8,675 bases of DNA, taken from contig JAGMCJ010000148.1 of the NCBI GenBank assembly GCA_023129265.1, positions 1 to 8,675 on the forward strand. Direction: 5' to 3'. Numbering within the stretch: the first letter of the stretch is position 1; the number at the start of each line of letters is the position of its first letter. The DNA comes from Thermoplasmata archaeon. Its GTDB lineage: Archaea > Thermoplasmatota > Thermoplasmata > RBG-16-68-12 > JAGMCJ01. A program made the translations under genes and the position numbers. Under the pieces are notes generated by a model, which saw only the letters and a program-made list of their open reading frames with translations, searched no databases and was not told the origin of the DNA. This document shows, piece after piece, positions 1 through 5,701 of the stretch.

Positions 1-270
1 GACAGGTTCGAAGAGAGAGTGATGAAATACTGGATCTCAGTGAGGAGCACCAAGAAGGGGAAGGTCTTCGTCGAGATCAGGCTGCAGAAGAACGACATCG
101 ACATCTTCATCCTCCCCTCGTTCGATCAGTTGAGTGATCCGGAAGGTCTTGCCCAACCCGTCCCGCTCAACCAGGGCTGGGGATGGTTCAGGACCAGGTT
201 CTGGCTCAGAGAGGAGGAACAGGTGGACTCTGCCTGGAAGCTCATTCAACAGTCCTACCTCGTCGCTTGA
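1..270 (+). CDS. DUF5655-like domain protein, 5' end outside the window
   Basis: The reading frame is open from base 1 to the TGA at 268-270, so this is probably the C-terminal 89 residues of a longer gene; the reading begins DRFEERVMKYW. The pattern, with VFVEIRLQKNDIDIFI, then DPEGLAQPV, then a Trp/Gly turn (GWGWFRTRF) and a final helix (VDSAWKLIQQSY), fits DUF5655. I know that domain as the C-terminal part of some predicted nuclease-like or transport-related proteins, but its function is not established. An internal start at GTG 19 or ATG 22 would give an 82-83 residue protein. I prefer the partial reading because EERV before KYW also looks like the family and belongs to the same strand. 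The gene ends 43 nt before purS, so read-through into the purine genes is possible. Family call is from memory of the pattern and moderately sure. Confidence 0.6.
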   Translation, partial: DRFEERVMKYWISVRSTKKGKVFVEIRLQKNDIDIFILPSFDQLSDPEGLAQPVPLNQGWGWFRTRFWLREEEQVDSAWKLIQQSYLVA

Positions 271-271
271 G

Positions 272-290
272 GAAACAATAATTAGGCAGC
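272..290 (+). promoter_or_regulatory. Possible archaeal promoter (TATA-like) for purS
   Basis: The AT-rich stretch AACAATAATTA lies about 30-40 bases upstream of the purS ATG in otherwise GC-rich sequence. An archaeal TATA box here would place the start of transcription roughly 5-15 nt before the ATG, giving a nearly leaderless message. That would explain why no Shine-Dalgarno-like sequence is seen directly before purS. Placement is inference. Confidence 0.35.
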
Positions 291-313
291 CGCGCTATCC
301 AGGCAGTGATTCC

Positions 314-556
314 ATGGTGAAGGCCTTCGTAGAGATACATCTGAAGAAAGGGGTCGCGGACCCTGAGGGATCGAACACTCTCAAGGCGCTGAAGCTTCTG
401 GGCTTTGAGAACGCGACTGATGTGAAATCCGCGAAACTCTTTGAGATCGACCTTGAGGAGGAGGACAAGGCCAAGGCCAAGGGCATCCTCGAGGAGATGT
501 GCAATCGCCTCCTGGCGAACCCCGTCATCCACGACTACCAAATACGATTCGAGTAG
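314..556 (+). CDS. purS: Phosphoribosylformylglycinamidine synthase subunit PurS
   Basis: PurS is the small (80 aa) structural subunit of the split FGAM synthase. It bridges PurL and PurQ and is thought to help pass ammonia from the glutaminase to the synthase site; it has no catalytic site of its own. The sequence shows the typical beta-alpha-beta form: MVKAFVEIHLKKGVADPEG, then a helix TLKALKLLGF, the VKSAKLFEIDL strand, a KAKGILEEMCNRLLANPVIHDY helix/turn and a C-terminal QIRFE strand. Length matches the family (about 80-85 aa). The frame is open further upstream, but the upstream residues do not resemble PurS and overlap the previous gene, so I use ATG 314. No clear ribosome binding site precedes it. 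purL follows after 78 nt, and the order purS-purL-purQ is the classic arrangement for the three-part enzyme. Confidence 0.93.
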   Translation: MVKAFVEIHLKKGVADPEGSNTLKALKLLGFENATDVKSAKLFEIDLEEEDKAKAKGILEEMCNRLLANPVIHDYQIRFE

Positions 557-584
557 GTCACGTCTCCCACTTGGCCACTCTGGA

Positions 585-630
585 ATCCTTAAGTAAGTGC
601 CCTGCGTTATGGGAAATACCAGGAGGATGG
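585..630 (+). promoter_or_regulatory. purL upstream signals: TATA-like element and ribosome binding site
   Basis: The purS-purL spacer contains CCTTAAGTAAG (586-596), a possible archaeal TATA box, and AGGAGG (621-626), a strong Shine-Dalgarno sequence 8 nt before TTG 635. The ribosome binding site decides the purL start: no in-frame ATG, GTG or TTG lies between the upstream in-frame stop at 590-592 and TTG 635. The Shine-Dalgarno part is clear; the TATA part is tentative and would give purL its own promoter besides read-through from purS. Confidence 0.5.
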
Positions 631-634
631 GGAA

Positions 635-2959
635 TTGGAGGAGTTCTCTTCCGAGATTCGTTTTGTCAGCCTATTGGATGCCTCGGATGCTGACCTGATA
701 CGGCTGAGTGATGAAGGCGGGCTGGCCCTTGACATCGCTGAGATGAAGCGCGTCCAGGAATACTATCGCAGGAGGGGGAGGGACCCCACCGACGTGGAAC
801 TCCAGTCAATCGGACAGGCATGGTCGGAGCACTGTTGCTACAAGTCGTCCAAAGTGTTTCTCAAGGAGTACCTAATGTCCATCGACACGCCGTCCGTAAT
901 CCTCAGAGGAGATGCGGGCGTTGTGGATTTCGATGAAGACCACGCCTACGCCCTACGGATCGAGAGCCACAATCATCCGAGCGCGGTTGAGCCTTACGGT
1001 GGAGCGGCCACCGGGATCGGTGGGATCATCCGCGACGTTCTATGCATGGGTGCCCAGCCAGTCGCCCTAATCGATCCCCTGCATTTCGGTCCTCTTGACT
1101 TCCCTCATGAGGAACTCCCAAAGGGTGTCAAACATCCGAGATATCTGTTCGAAGGAGTCGTCGCGGGCATCAGGGACTACGGGAACAGGATCGGCATACC
1201 GACAGTCTCAGGCAGCGTGTGCTTCCACGAGGGCTATCTCGGCAATTGCATCATCAATGTTGGCTGCGTCGGAATCGCGAAGAAGAAGAACGTCCTCAAG
1301 AACGCTGTGAAGACCGACTCGGACGTTTTCATCCTCGTCGGCGGACGGACGGGGCGGGACGGCATCCACGGAGTGACGTATGCATCTGTCGAGCTGACGG
1401 AGGACATGGAGGAGGAATGGATGGGCGGCGCGGTGCAATTGGGCGACCCAATCACGAAGGAACCGCTCATCCACGCGTGCTTGGAGGCGGCGGAAAGGGG
1501 ATTCCTCAGCGGAATGAAGGATCTCGGCGGGGGAGGGCTGTCGTGCGTCGTCGGGGAAATGGCCCTCGCAGGTGGCTTCGGGGCCGAGGTGAACCTTGAG
1601 AAGGTCCCGCTAAAGGAAGAAGGACTCCAGCCCTGGGAGATATGGATTAGCGAATCCCAGGAGCGGATGATGCTGGCGGTTCCTCCAGAGAAGGTGGATG
1701 AGGTCCTCCACCTCTTCAAGCTGTACGATGTCCTAGCAACCCGTGTGGGTCATGTCATCAGGGACAAGATCGTCCGCGTGCTTTACGAGGGAAAGAAGAT
1801 CCTAGAACTTGACCTGGACTTCTACACGGCGGGTCCCGAGTACTGTCGGGAATATCTCTATGATGCCCAGTCCCTGGGAAAGCCGGAAGCGATTCCTGAA
1901 GAGCCAGAGGACTATAACCAGACCATTCTTAAGCTCATATCCTCGCCCAACATAGCCTCAAAGGCGTGGGTGATTCATCAGTATGATCACGAGGTAAGGG
2001 GAGCCACGGTCGTGAAGCCCCTCCAAGGCAAGATGGGATACGCTTGCCACGGAGATGCGGCGGTAATCAAACCCCTAGAGCACACGTTTCGGGGCCTCGC
2101 TATTGCGACTGCCACGAACCCGACCTTCTCGGAAATCGATCCCTTCAGAGGGGGCATGTCAGCGGTGGACGAGGCGTGCAGGAATATCGTGGCCGTGGGA
2201 GGTTTCCCCGACTCGCTCACGAACTGCCTGAATTTCGGCAATCCAGAGAAGCCGGACAGACTCGGACTCTTCAGGGAGACCGTCCGTGGAATCGGCCATG
2301 TGGCCGCTCATCTGGGTCTTCCGCTTCCCTCCGGAAACGTGAGCTTCTACAACGAGACGGAGCACAGCCATGTCCCGCCAACGCCAGTCGTCTTGGGCGT
2401 AGGGAAGGTTCCGGATGTGAGAAGATGCGTCACATCAGACCTCAAGGAGCAGGACAACCCCATTTTCTTGATCGGAGAGACGAAGAACGAGATGGGAGGT
2501 TCCGAGTATCTTCGGATCTTCGGGGGCCATTCGGGCACGGTCCCCAATGTGAATGTGGAAACGCTGGAAAAGAGCCTCCACGCAGTGTCCCGAGCGATAA
2601 ACGAGGAGACGGTGGCATCCTGCCATGACGTCTCTCACGGCGGCATCGCCATCGCGATATCGGAGATGGCTCTGGGCGGGGATGTTGGTGCATTCGTCGA
2701 TCTGTCCAAGACAGGGACCATCCCCACAAGCGTGAAGATGTTCTCCGAAAGCAACACGAGGTGGCTCGTTGAGGTATGGCGCGGAAAGGAAGACAAGTTC
2801 CTCGAGATCGTGTCGGATGTCCCAACTCGGAAACTGGGTATGGTGAAAGGTAGCAGCGTCATCATCGCCGACTCGAATATCAAAGCGGGCATCTTCCTGG
2901 AGGACCTGAGCGAAGCGTGGAAGCGGACCATCTATGACTTCATGGGGGGAACGCCTTGA
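635..2959 (+). CDS. purL: Phosphoribosylformylglycinamidine synthase subunit PurL (short form)
   Basis: PurL is the catalytic subunit of FGAM synthase: FGAR + ATP + ammonia (from PurQ) gives FGAM + ADP + Pi, the fourth step of purine synthesis, in the cytoplasm. At 774 aa it is the short form used with PurS and PurQ, not the ~1300-aa fused enzyme. It has two PurM-like halves. The first shows SEHCCYKSSK (64-73), ESHNHPSAVEPYGGAATG (110-127) with the conserved histidines that lie at the active site, QLGDP (268-272), MKDLGGGGLSC (294-304) and SESQERM (339-345). The second shows GYACHGDAAV (468-477), LNFGNPEKP (532-540), PSGNVSFYNE (565-574) and CHDVSHGG (663-670). All key motifs are intact. The start is TTG with AGGAGG 8 nt upstream. 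Its TGA shares four bases (TTGA) with the start of purQ, which suggests translational coupling. Confidence 0.97.
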   Translation: MEEFSSEIRFVSLLDASDADLIRLSDEGGLALDIAEMKRVQEYYRRRGRDPTDVELQSIGQAWSEHCCYKSSKVFLKEYLMSIDTPSVILRGDAGVVDFDEDHAYALRIESHNHPSAVEPYGGAATGIGGIIRDVLCMGAQPVALIDPLHFGPLDFPHEELPKGVKHPRYLFEGVVAGIRDYGNRIGIPTVSGSVCFHEGYLGNCIINVGCVGIAKKKNVLKNAVKTDSDVFILVGGRTGRDGIHGVTYASVELTEDMEEEWMGGAVQLGDPITKEPLIHACLEAAERGFLSGMKDLGGGGLSCVVGEMALAGGFGAEVNLEKVPLKEEGLQPWEIWISESQERMMLAVPPEKVDEVLHLFKLYDVLATRVGHVIRDKIVRVLYEGKKILELDLDFYTAGPEYCREYLYDAQSLGKPEAIPEEPEDYNQTILKLISSPNIASKAWVIHQYDHEVRGATVVKPLQGKMGYACHGDAAVIKPLEHTFRGLAIATATNPTFSEIDPFRGGMSAVDEACRNIVAVGGFPDSLTNCLNFGNPEKPDRLGLFRETVRGIGHVAAHLGLPLPSGNVSFYNETEHSHVPPTPVVLGVGKVPDVRRCVTSDLKEQDNPIFLIGETKNEMGGSEYLRIFGGHSGTVPNVNVETLEKSLHAVSRAINEETVASCHDVSHGGIAIAISEMALGGDVGAFVDLSKTGTIPTSVKMFSESNTRWLVEVWRGKEDKFLEIVSDVPTRKLGMVKGSSVIIADSNIKAGIFLEDLSEAWKRTIYDFMGGTP

Positions 2960-3786
2960 AGGTAGAGGAAGTGAAGGTCTGCATACTTATCATCGAGGGG
3001 ACGAACTGCGAAGAGGAGACCTCTCAGGCCTTTAGAAGGTCGGGCGCCTCCCCTGAGATTGTCCATCTCAAGCAGTTGCTGGGACAGGACACCCGCCCCG
3101 AGGAGACCAGGAAGCTGGGAGACTATCAGATCCTCGTCATTCCTGGAGGCTTCTCGTCGGGAGACTACGTAAGGGCAGGCGCCATACTGGCGGCGCGGAT
3201 TAAGAGTCGAATGGAGGGTGCGCTCGTGGAGTTCATCGAAGAGGGAAAGCCCGTCCTGGGGATCTGCAATGGCTTCCAGATCCTCGTGGAGCTCGGAGTG
3301 CTCCCAGGAATCCAGTCGACCATGAGCAGGTATCCGACAGCATCCCTCGGATGGAACGATTCCGGGCGGTTCGAATGCCGCCCGACTCTGCTGGAGAACT
3401 GGAACAAGGGGAAGTGCATCTTCACGAGTATGCTTGAACGGGGCCAGATAATACAGGCCCCAACGGCCCACGCAGAGGGGAAGTTCATGCTTCCCAAGCA
3501 CCGGGAGAAGGAGTTGCTTGACACCCTGAAGGACAATGACCAGATTGTTTTCAGGTACGTTGATGCCGAGGGTCAGATTGCTGGGTACCCCTGGAACCCT
3601 AACGGTTCGCTCTTCAGCATAGCCGGGATCTGCAATTCGGAAGGCAACGTCTTTGGGATGATGCCTCATCCCGAGAGGACGTACTTCGGATTTCAGCAGG
3701 CCGATTGGACGCGGAACGTACCAGACAACGGAGATGGCAAGGCCGTCTTCGAGTCTGTCCTGGACTACGTAGCAAAGAAGTTCTGA
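2956..3786 (+). CDS. purQ: Phosphoribosylformylglycinamidine synthase glutaminase subunit PurQ
   Basis: PurQ is a class I glutamine amidotransferase that releases ammonia from glutamine for PurL. The triad is visible: nucleophile Cys104 in PVLGICNGFQ, and His238 with Glu240 in MMPHPERT. Other family marks are EGTNCEEE near the N-terminus, IPGGFSSGDYVRAGAI (62-77) and PTAHAEGKF (169-177). At 276 aa it is longer than the ~225-aa bacterial PurQ. The segment around RYPTASLGWNDSGRFECR recalls the glutaminase domain at the end of the large fused PurL, so this is a longer archaeal type. The start TTG 2956 overlaps the purL stop (TTGA). An alternative start is GTG 2971, which would remove five residues; the GGGGGGA run before the overlap could serve as ribosome binding site for the TTG. 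The gene converges on ribK. Confidence 0.95.
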   Translation: MKVEEVKVCILIIEGTNCEEETSQAFRRSGASPEIVHLKQLLGQDTRPEETRKLGDYQILVIPGGFSSGDYVRAGAILAARIKSRMEGALVEFIEEGKPVLGICNGFQILVELGVLPGIQSTMSRYPTASLGWNDSGRFECRPTLLENWNKGKCIFTSMLERGQIIQAPTAHAEGKFMLPKHREKELLDTLKDNDQIVFRYVDAEGQIAGYPWNPNGSLFSIAGICNSEGNVFGMMPHPERTYFGFQQADWTRNVPDNGDGKAVFESVLDYVAKKF

Positions 3787-3787
3787 A

Positions 3788-3970
3788 TCGCGTGGTGAGG
3801 TCCAGGGTCACCATGGCAAGTCCACCATTATCGTCCATGACCTCCAACGTGACCGTGTAGTCCCCGACCGACGTGGATGCTTGCGCCCTGGCGTTAGTCG
3901 CCACAATGGGGTTCACCTCGAAGCTCGGATAGGGATCAGGGTTCACACGGTTGTTGAAGTGGACCTCGGA
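3788..3970 (-). pseudogene. Remnant of a PKD-domain protein between purQ and ribK
   Basis: Translating the minus strand across the purQ-ribK spacer gives about 61 residues that look like the end of a PKD (immunoglobulin-like) domain. Key parts are HFNNRVNPDPYPSFEVNP, then SVGDYTVTLEVMDDNGG (about 3821-3871 in plus coordinates) and LAMVTLDLT. The SVGDYTVTLxVxDDNGG pattern is the hallmark last strands of PKD repeats, common in large surface proteins of Thermoplasmata and other archaea. The piece has no start codon and no stop of its own: the frame runs from inside ribK (other frame) into antisense purQ. It therefore looks like a leftover of a deleted or rearranged gene, bounded closely by the two flanking stop codons. 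The PKD likeness is seen directly; that it is a dead fragment is inference. It is not in frame with ribK, so it is not a simple extension of that protein. Confidence 0.6.
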
Positions 3971-3974
3971 ATCG

Positions 3975-4643
3975 CTAGACTTTCGAGCCCAGGTCGATGT
4001 CGATTGCGACCAAATCGCCATCATCCAGATTGAAAACGTCCCTGAGCCTCTGCATCGAAATGACCTCCACAATCCTTCGGTGATGCGATCTGAGGGGGAT
4101 GATGACGGCACACTTCTTCTCTCGGATTGCTGCGAGGAAGCACTTCACGTCCCCAAAGGTTCTGCCCCCAGACCTGAATCCGTTCACGAGTATCCCATCC
4201 AGAGATTCCAGCAGTGCCAGCTTCTCTGCCTCTCGACCTTTCACGCGCAGATTGAGAGTGCCCTCAAAGGGAGTGGAACCCAGTATTCTCTCGAACTGCG
4301 TCCTGTACTTGTCTTGTTGCAGATAGTACCTACCCTCCCCGCTTCCCGTGGTGACCTCCCCGGTAATCGTGAGCCTGTCGTAGGCCTCGAAGAGCCGCCT
4401 GAAATCCATGTACTCCTTTCTCAGGACAGCCAGTCCCTGGTCTGTGATTCGGATCCTCTGCCTTCGGTACCTGATCTCCCTCGTGATCAGGCCGAGCTCA
4501 ACGAGTTCCAATATCCGATTGGAGGCCGTCTGCTGGCTGACTCCCATCAATCCGCCAAGCTCAGAAGAAGTGATGTCTGCGTGCCCTTTCGCTGCACCAG
4601 CCAACGCCAGTTGCTTCAGCGCCTCGATATGACCGTGCTTCAC
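3975..4643 (-). CDS. ribK: CTP-dependent riboflavin kinase with N-terminal winged helix (RbkR type)
   Basis: This archaeal riboflavin kinase makes FMN from riboflavin using CTP, unlike the bacterial ATP-using enzyme. With the preferred start it has 222 aa, close to the ~220 of Thermoplasma Ta1064. Residues ~23-70 form a winged helix-turn-helix (ITSSELGGLMGVSQQTASNR, then a wing ending RIRITDQG). The kinase barrel follows with GEVTTGSGEGRYYL (95-108), TPFEGTLNLRV (124-134), GGRTFGDVKCF and a final NLDDGDLVAIDI. Fusions of this kind (RbkR) are known to be both riboflavin kinase and transcriptional regulator of riboflavin genes; DNA targets cannot be told from this window. I chose GTG 4643, preceded by GGAG; an upstream TTG at 4694 has no ribosome binding site and would overlap the PIN gene by 17 nt (239 aa). 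The gene lies 34 nt behind the PIN gene and is probably co-transcribed with it. Confidence 0.92.
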   Translation of the reverse strand: MKHGHIEALKQLALAGAAKGHADITSSELGGLMGVSQQTASNRILELVELGLITREIRYRRQRIRITDQGLAVLRKEYMDFRRLFEAYDRLTITGEVTTGSGEGRYYLQQDKYRTQFERILGSTPFEGTLNLRVKGREAEKLALLESLDGILVNGFRSGGRTFGDVKCFLAAIREKKCAVIIPLRSHHRRIVEVISMQRLRDVFNLDDGDLVAIDIDLGSKV

Positions 4644-4677
4644 GGCTCCGCATCGCGCAGGGAAAACAAATAGATTG

Positions 4678-5043
4678 CTACAGTCTCCCTTCAAGGACCA
4701 GATGAGATTGAGACCTGAGCCGCACGTAAGGCAAGCCTTCCTCTCTCAGGGAGCGTATCACAAGCTTGTCGTTTGACACGACTACCGCGTTCTGGTCCTT
4801 GGCGAGATCGACTAGAACCTTGTCCGCCTCACCTTCCAGTTCCACTGTTCCGTACTTCTCGGCCAGTCTTAACGCGTTCCGCGCGGCGCTGTTTCTGGAG
4901 GCCAGCGACCTCAATTCCTCGATTACCGGTGAAGGTACAAGGACCTTGAATGAACCGAATAGTCTTTCGAGCTCAAGGTCAAGGTTGATCCCGAACTGGA
5001 ACGGCATCATCAGGGCGTTCGTGTCGAGAATCACCGTTGTCAT
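4678..5043 (-). CDS. PIN-domain nuclease, archaeal Fcf1/VapC9-like
   Basis: This 121-residue protein is a single PIN domain, a metal-dependent RNase fold. It begins TTVILDTNALMMPFQFGI, typical of the archaeal Fcf1/Utp24-like PIN family, which is tied to rRNA processing in eukaryotes and presumed so in archaea. The acidic metal-binding residues are present: Asp7 (DTNAL), Glu42/Glu43 (VIEELRSL), Asp74 (EGEADKVL) and Asp92 (VSNDKLV). No antitoxin-like gene is beside it, which argues against a VapBC toxin. I use ATG 5043 because GGTGAG sits 4 nt before it; ATG 5055 would add four residues and could be used if the message is leaderless. ribK follows directly on the same strand, so the two probably share a promoter in the 5056-5110 region. 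Family call is sure; the precise RNA substrate is unknown. Confidence 0.85.
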   Translation of the reverse strand: MTTVILDTNALMMPFQFGINLDLELERLFGSFKVLVPSPVIEELRSLASRNSAARNALRLAEKYGTVELEGEADKVLVDLAKDQNAVVVSNDKLVIRSLREEGLPYVRLRSQSHLVLEGRL

Positions 5044-5275
5044 CAGGCTCACCATGTTCGAAGTACTATTTTCACTTATTCGTACGCAACTCTTCTTTGA
5101 ATATGCGATTATGATTCTTCTTCAGTGAAAGAATTCGACCGAAGCCACAAGACTAGCCTGAAGAAACCGCCTGCCAAATGGGTTTTTGTGCAACTCCCCG
5201 CGAATCTCCGGGCAATCTGCTAGATAGTCCATGTGATGGAGGTGAATCATTCAGTATTCTGGAGCAATCAGGAAG

Positions 5276-5286
5276 TGATATATAGG
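5276..5286 (+). promoter_or_regulatory. TATA-like element in the intergenic region
   Basis: The sequence GTGATATATAGG is the best TATA-box match by eye in the intergenic region, with a purine-rich GGAAG before it that could act as a BRE. On the + strand it would start transcription near 5305-5312, about 115 nt before the next start codon. The core is nearly palindromic, so it could also act on the minus strand. Function is inference. Confidence 0.35.
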
Positions 5287-5324
5287 AATTGCGCTCATTA
5301 ATCATACAAGCATCCCTCCACAAC

Positions 5325-5361
5325 AAGGCCGTTCGGATTCTTTCTGGGCGGCCCTTTTTTT
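5325..5361 (+). terminator. Hairpin followed by T-run, terminator-like
   Basis: AAGGCCG (5325-5331) can pair with CGGCC-c-TT (5349-5356; one bulged C), leaving a 17-nt loop, and is followed by seven T (5355-5361). This resembles an intrinsic terminator on the + strand, and archaeal termination favours T-runs. No + strand gene lies upstream within 1.5 kb, so if real it would end a short RNA begun at the TATA-like element at 5276, or stop antisense transcription. Confidence 0.35.
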
Positions 5362-5393
5362 CTATTCCCCTTCGATTGACCTCGTCCACAAAG

Positions 5394-5403
5394 GATTTAT
5401 GTG
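5394..5403 (+). promoter_or_regulatory. TATA-like element for the small membrane protein
   Basis: GATTTATGTG lies 22-31 bases upstream of ATG 5425, the usual distance between an archaeal TATA box and the transcription start. This suggests a leaderless message starting at or near the ATG. It is the reason for preferring ATG 5425 over the in-frame GTG at 5401, which lies inside the element. Confidence 0.4.
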
Positions 5404-5424
5404 CGCAACACGTTCCATACGTCG

Positions 5425-5631
5425 ATGACGGAGTGGAAGCGCGACGAGAGGCACAGTACGGAGGTGTTGACGAAGGGACCGGGAATCTTCTGGGGTCTCG
5501 TGCTGATCATCCTGGGTGTGTTCATGTTTGTCGTCTACATGGAGTGGATCGAGTTCAAGCTGGAACTGGTCTTCTCCCTTCTGATTGTCGTGGCTGGTCT
5601 CTGGTTGGTCGTGTCGAAACTCGTGAGGTAA
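5425..5631 (+). CDS. Small two-helix membrane protein, DUF5668/LiaF-TM-like
   Basis: A 68-aa protein with a charged N-terminus (MTEWKRDERH) and two predicted membrane helices, about residues 21-38 (IFWGLVLIILGVFMFVVY) and 48-64 (LVFSLLIVVAGLWLVVS), joined by a short WIEFKLE turn. The GxxWGLVLIILGV ... LIVVAGLWLVV pattern resembles the DUF5668 / LiaF-type transmembrane module found in bacterial and archaeal envelope-stress proteins; this is a resemblance in a short sequence and not proof. In-frame GTG 5401 would add eight residues, but the TATA-like element overlaps it, so ATG 5425 is preferred. The next gene begins 70 nt downstream on the same strand with its own possible promoter, so this gene may or may not belong to the following operon. 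The product should sit in the cytoplasmic membrane. Confidence 0.6.
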   Translation: MTEWKRDERHSTEVLTKGPGIFWGLVLIILGVFMFVVYMEWIEFKLELVFSLLIVVAGLWLVVSKLVR

Positions 5632-5636
5632 TCATC

Positions 5637-5658
5637 TTGGCAGGGAATACCTGCCCAA
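5637..5658 (+). other. Short GC hairpin after the small membrane gene
   Basis: GGCAGG (5639-5644), a 5-nt loop, and CCTGCC (5650-5655) make a perfect 6-bp stem just 7 nt after the TAA, with TT and AA flanks that can nearly pair. There is no T-run after it, so it is not a standard terminator. It could stabilise the 3' end of the short message or separate it from the next promoter. Confidence 0.35.
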
Positions 5659-5660
5659 AA

Positions 5661-5698
5661 CCTTCATAAGTTACGCTATCGTTCTTGTCCTGGGTGAG
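5661..5698 (+). promoter_or_regulatory. Possible promoter and ribosome binding site of the SPFH operon
   Basis: CCTTCATAAG (5661-5670) is a TATA-like element about 32-41 bases before ATG 5702; transcription would begin near 5692. GGTGAG (5693-5698) is a Shine-Dalgarno-like sequence just before the ATG. Together they suggest the operon starts at the 178-aa gene. Placement is inference. Confidence 0.4.
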
Positions 5699-5701
5699 AC
5701 A

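Larger units (their letters stand above)
5056..5424. other. Intergenic region between divergent transcription units
   Basis: About 370 bases without a convincing gene. The left end must hold the promoter of the minus-strand PIN-ribK pair; AT-rich pieces at 5060-5110 are candidates, and an ATTCTT / AAGAAT inverted repeat (5114-5119 and 5129-5134) could be an operator, though it is weak. The middle (5150-5260) shows nothing I recognise. At 5276-5286 there is a TATATA-like element, at 5325-5361 a hairpin with a T-run, and at 5394-5403 a TATA-like element fitting the next gene. Short frames on both strands here have no family resemblance. No tRNA or known RNA was recognised. Confidence 0.55.

Noticed and set aside
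134..313. N-terminal extension of PurS (frame open upstream)
   Set aside because: The extra residues are rich in Gly/Ser/Arg, overlap the preceding gene and do not match PurS, which is complete from ATG 314.
2932..3669. Long minus-strand open frame (245 codons) opposite purQ
   Set aside because: It lies wholly antisense to a clear purQ, has no family resemblance, and is typical of the spurious antisense frames seen in GC-rich coding DNA.
3614..4111. Whole 165-codon minus-strand frame as an intact gene
   Set aside because: Only the middle part (about 3788-3970) resembles a protein family; the two ends are antisense purQ and out-of-frame ribK. Kept only as a PKD remnant.
3951..4673. Plus-strand open frame of 240 codons opposite ribK
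   Set aside because: Antisense to an intact riboflavin kinase with all its motifs; the translated residues look random in composition.
4678..5055. PIN protein as a VapC toxin of a toxin-antitoxin pair
   Set aside because: No small antitoxin gene is adjacent, and the DTNALMMPFQF opening fits the Fcf1-like family better than typical VapC toxins.
5195..5215. CCCG / CGGG inverted repeat as an RNA element
   Set aside because: Only four pairs with an eight-base loop, no T-run and no surrounding structure; expected by chance.
5153..5389. Minus-strand 78-codon frame in the intergenic region
   Set aside because: No ribosome binding site, no recognisable motif, and it crosses the hairpin/T-run and TATA-like elements.
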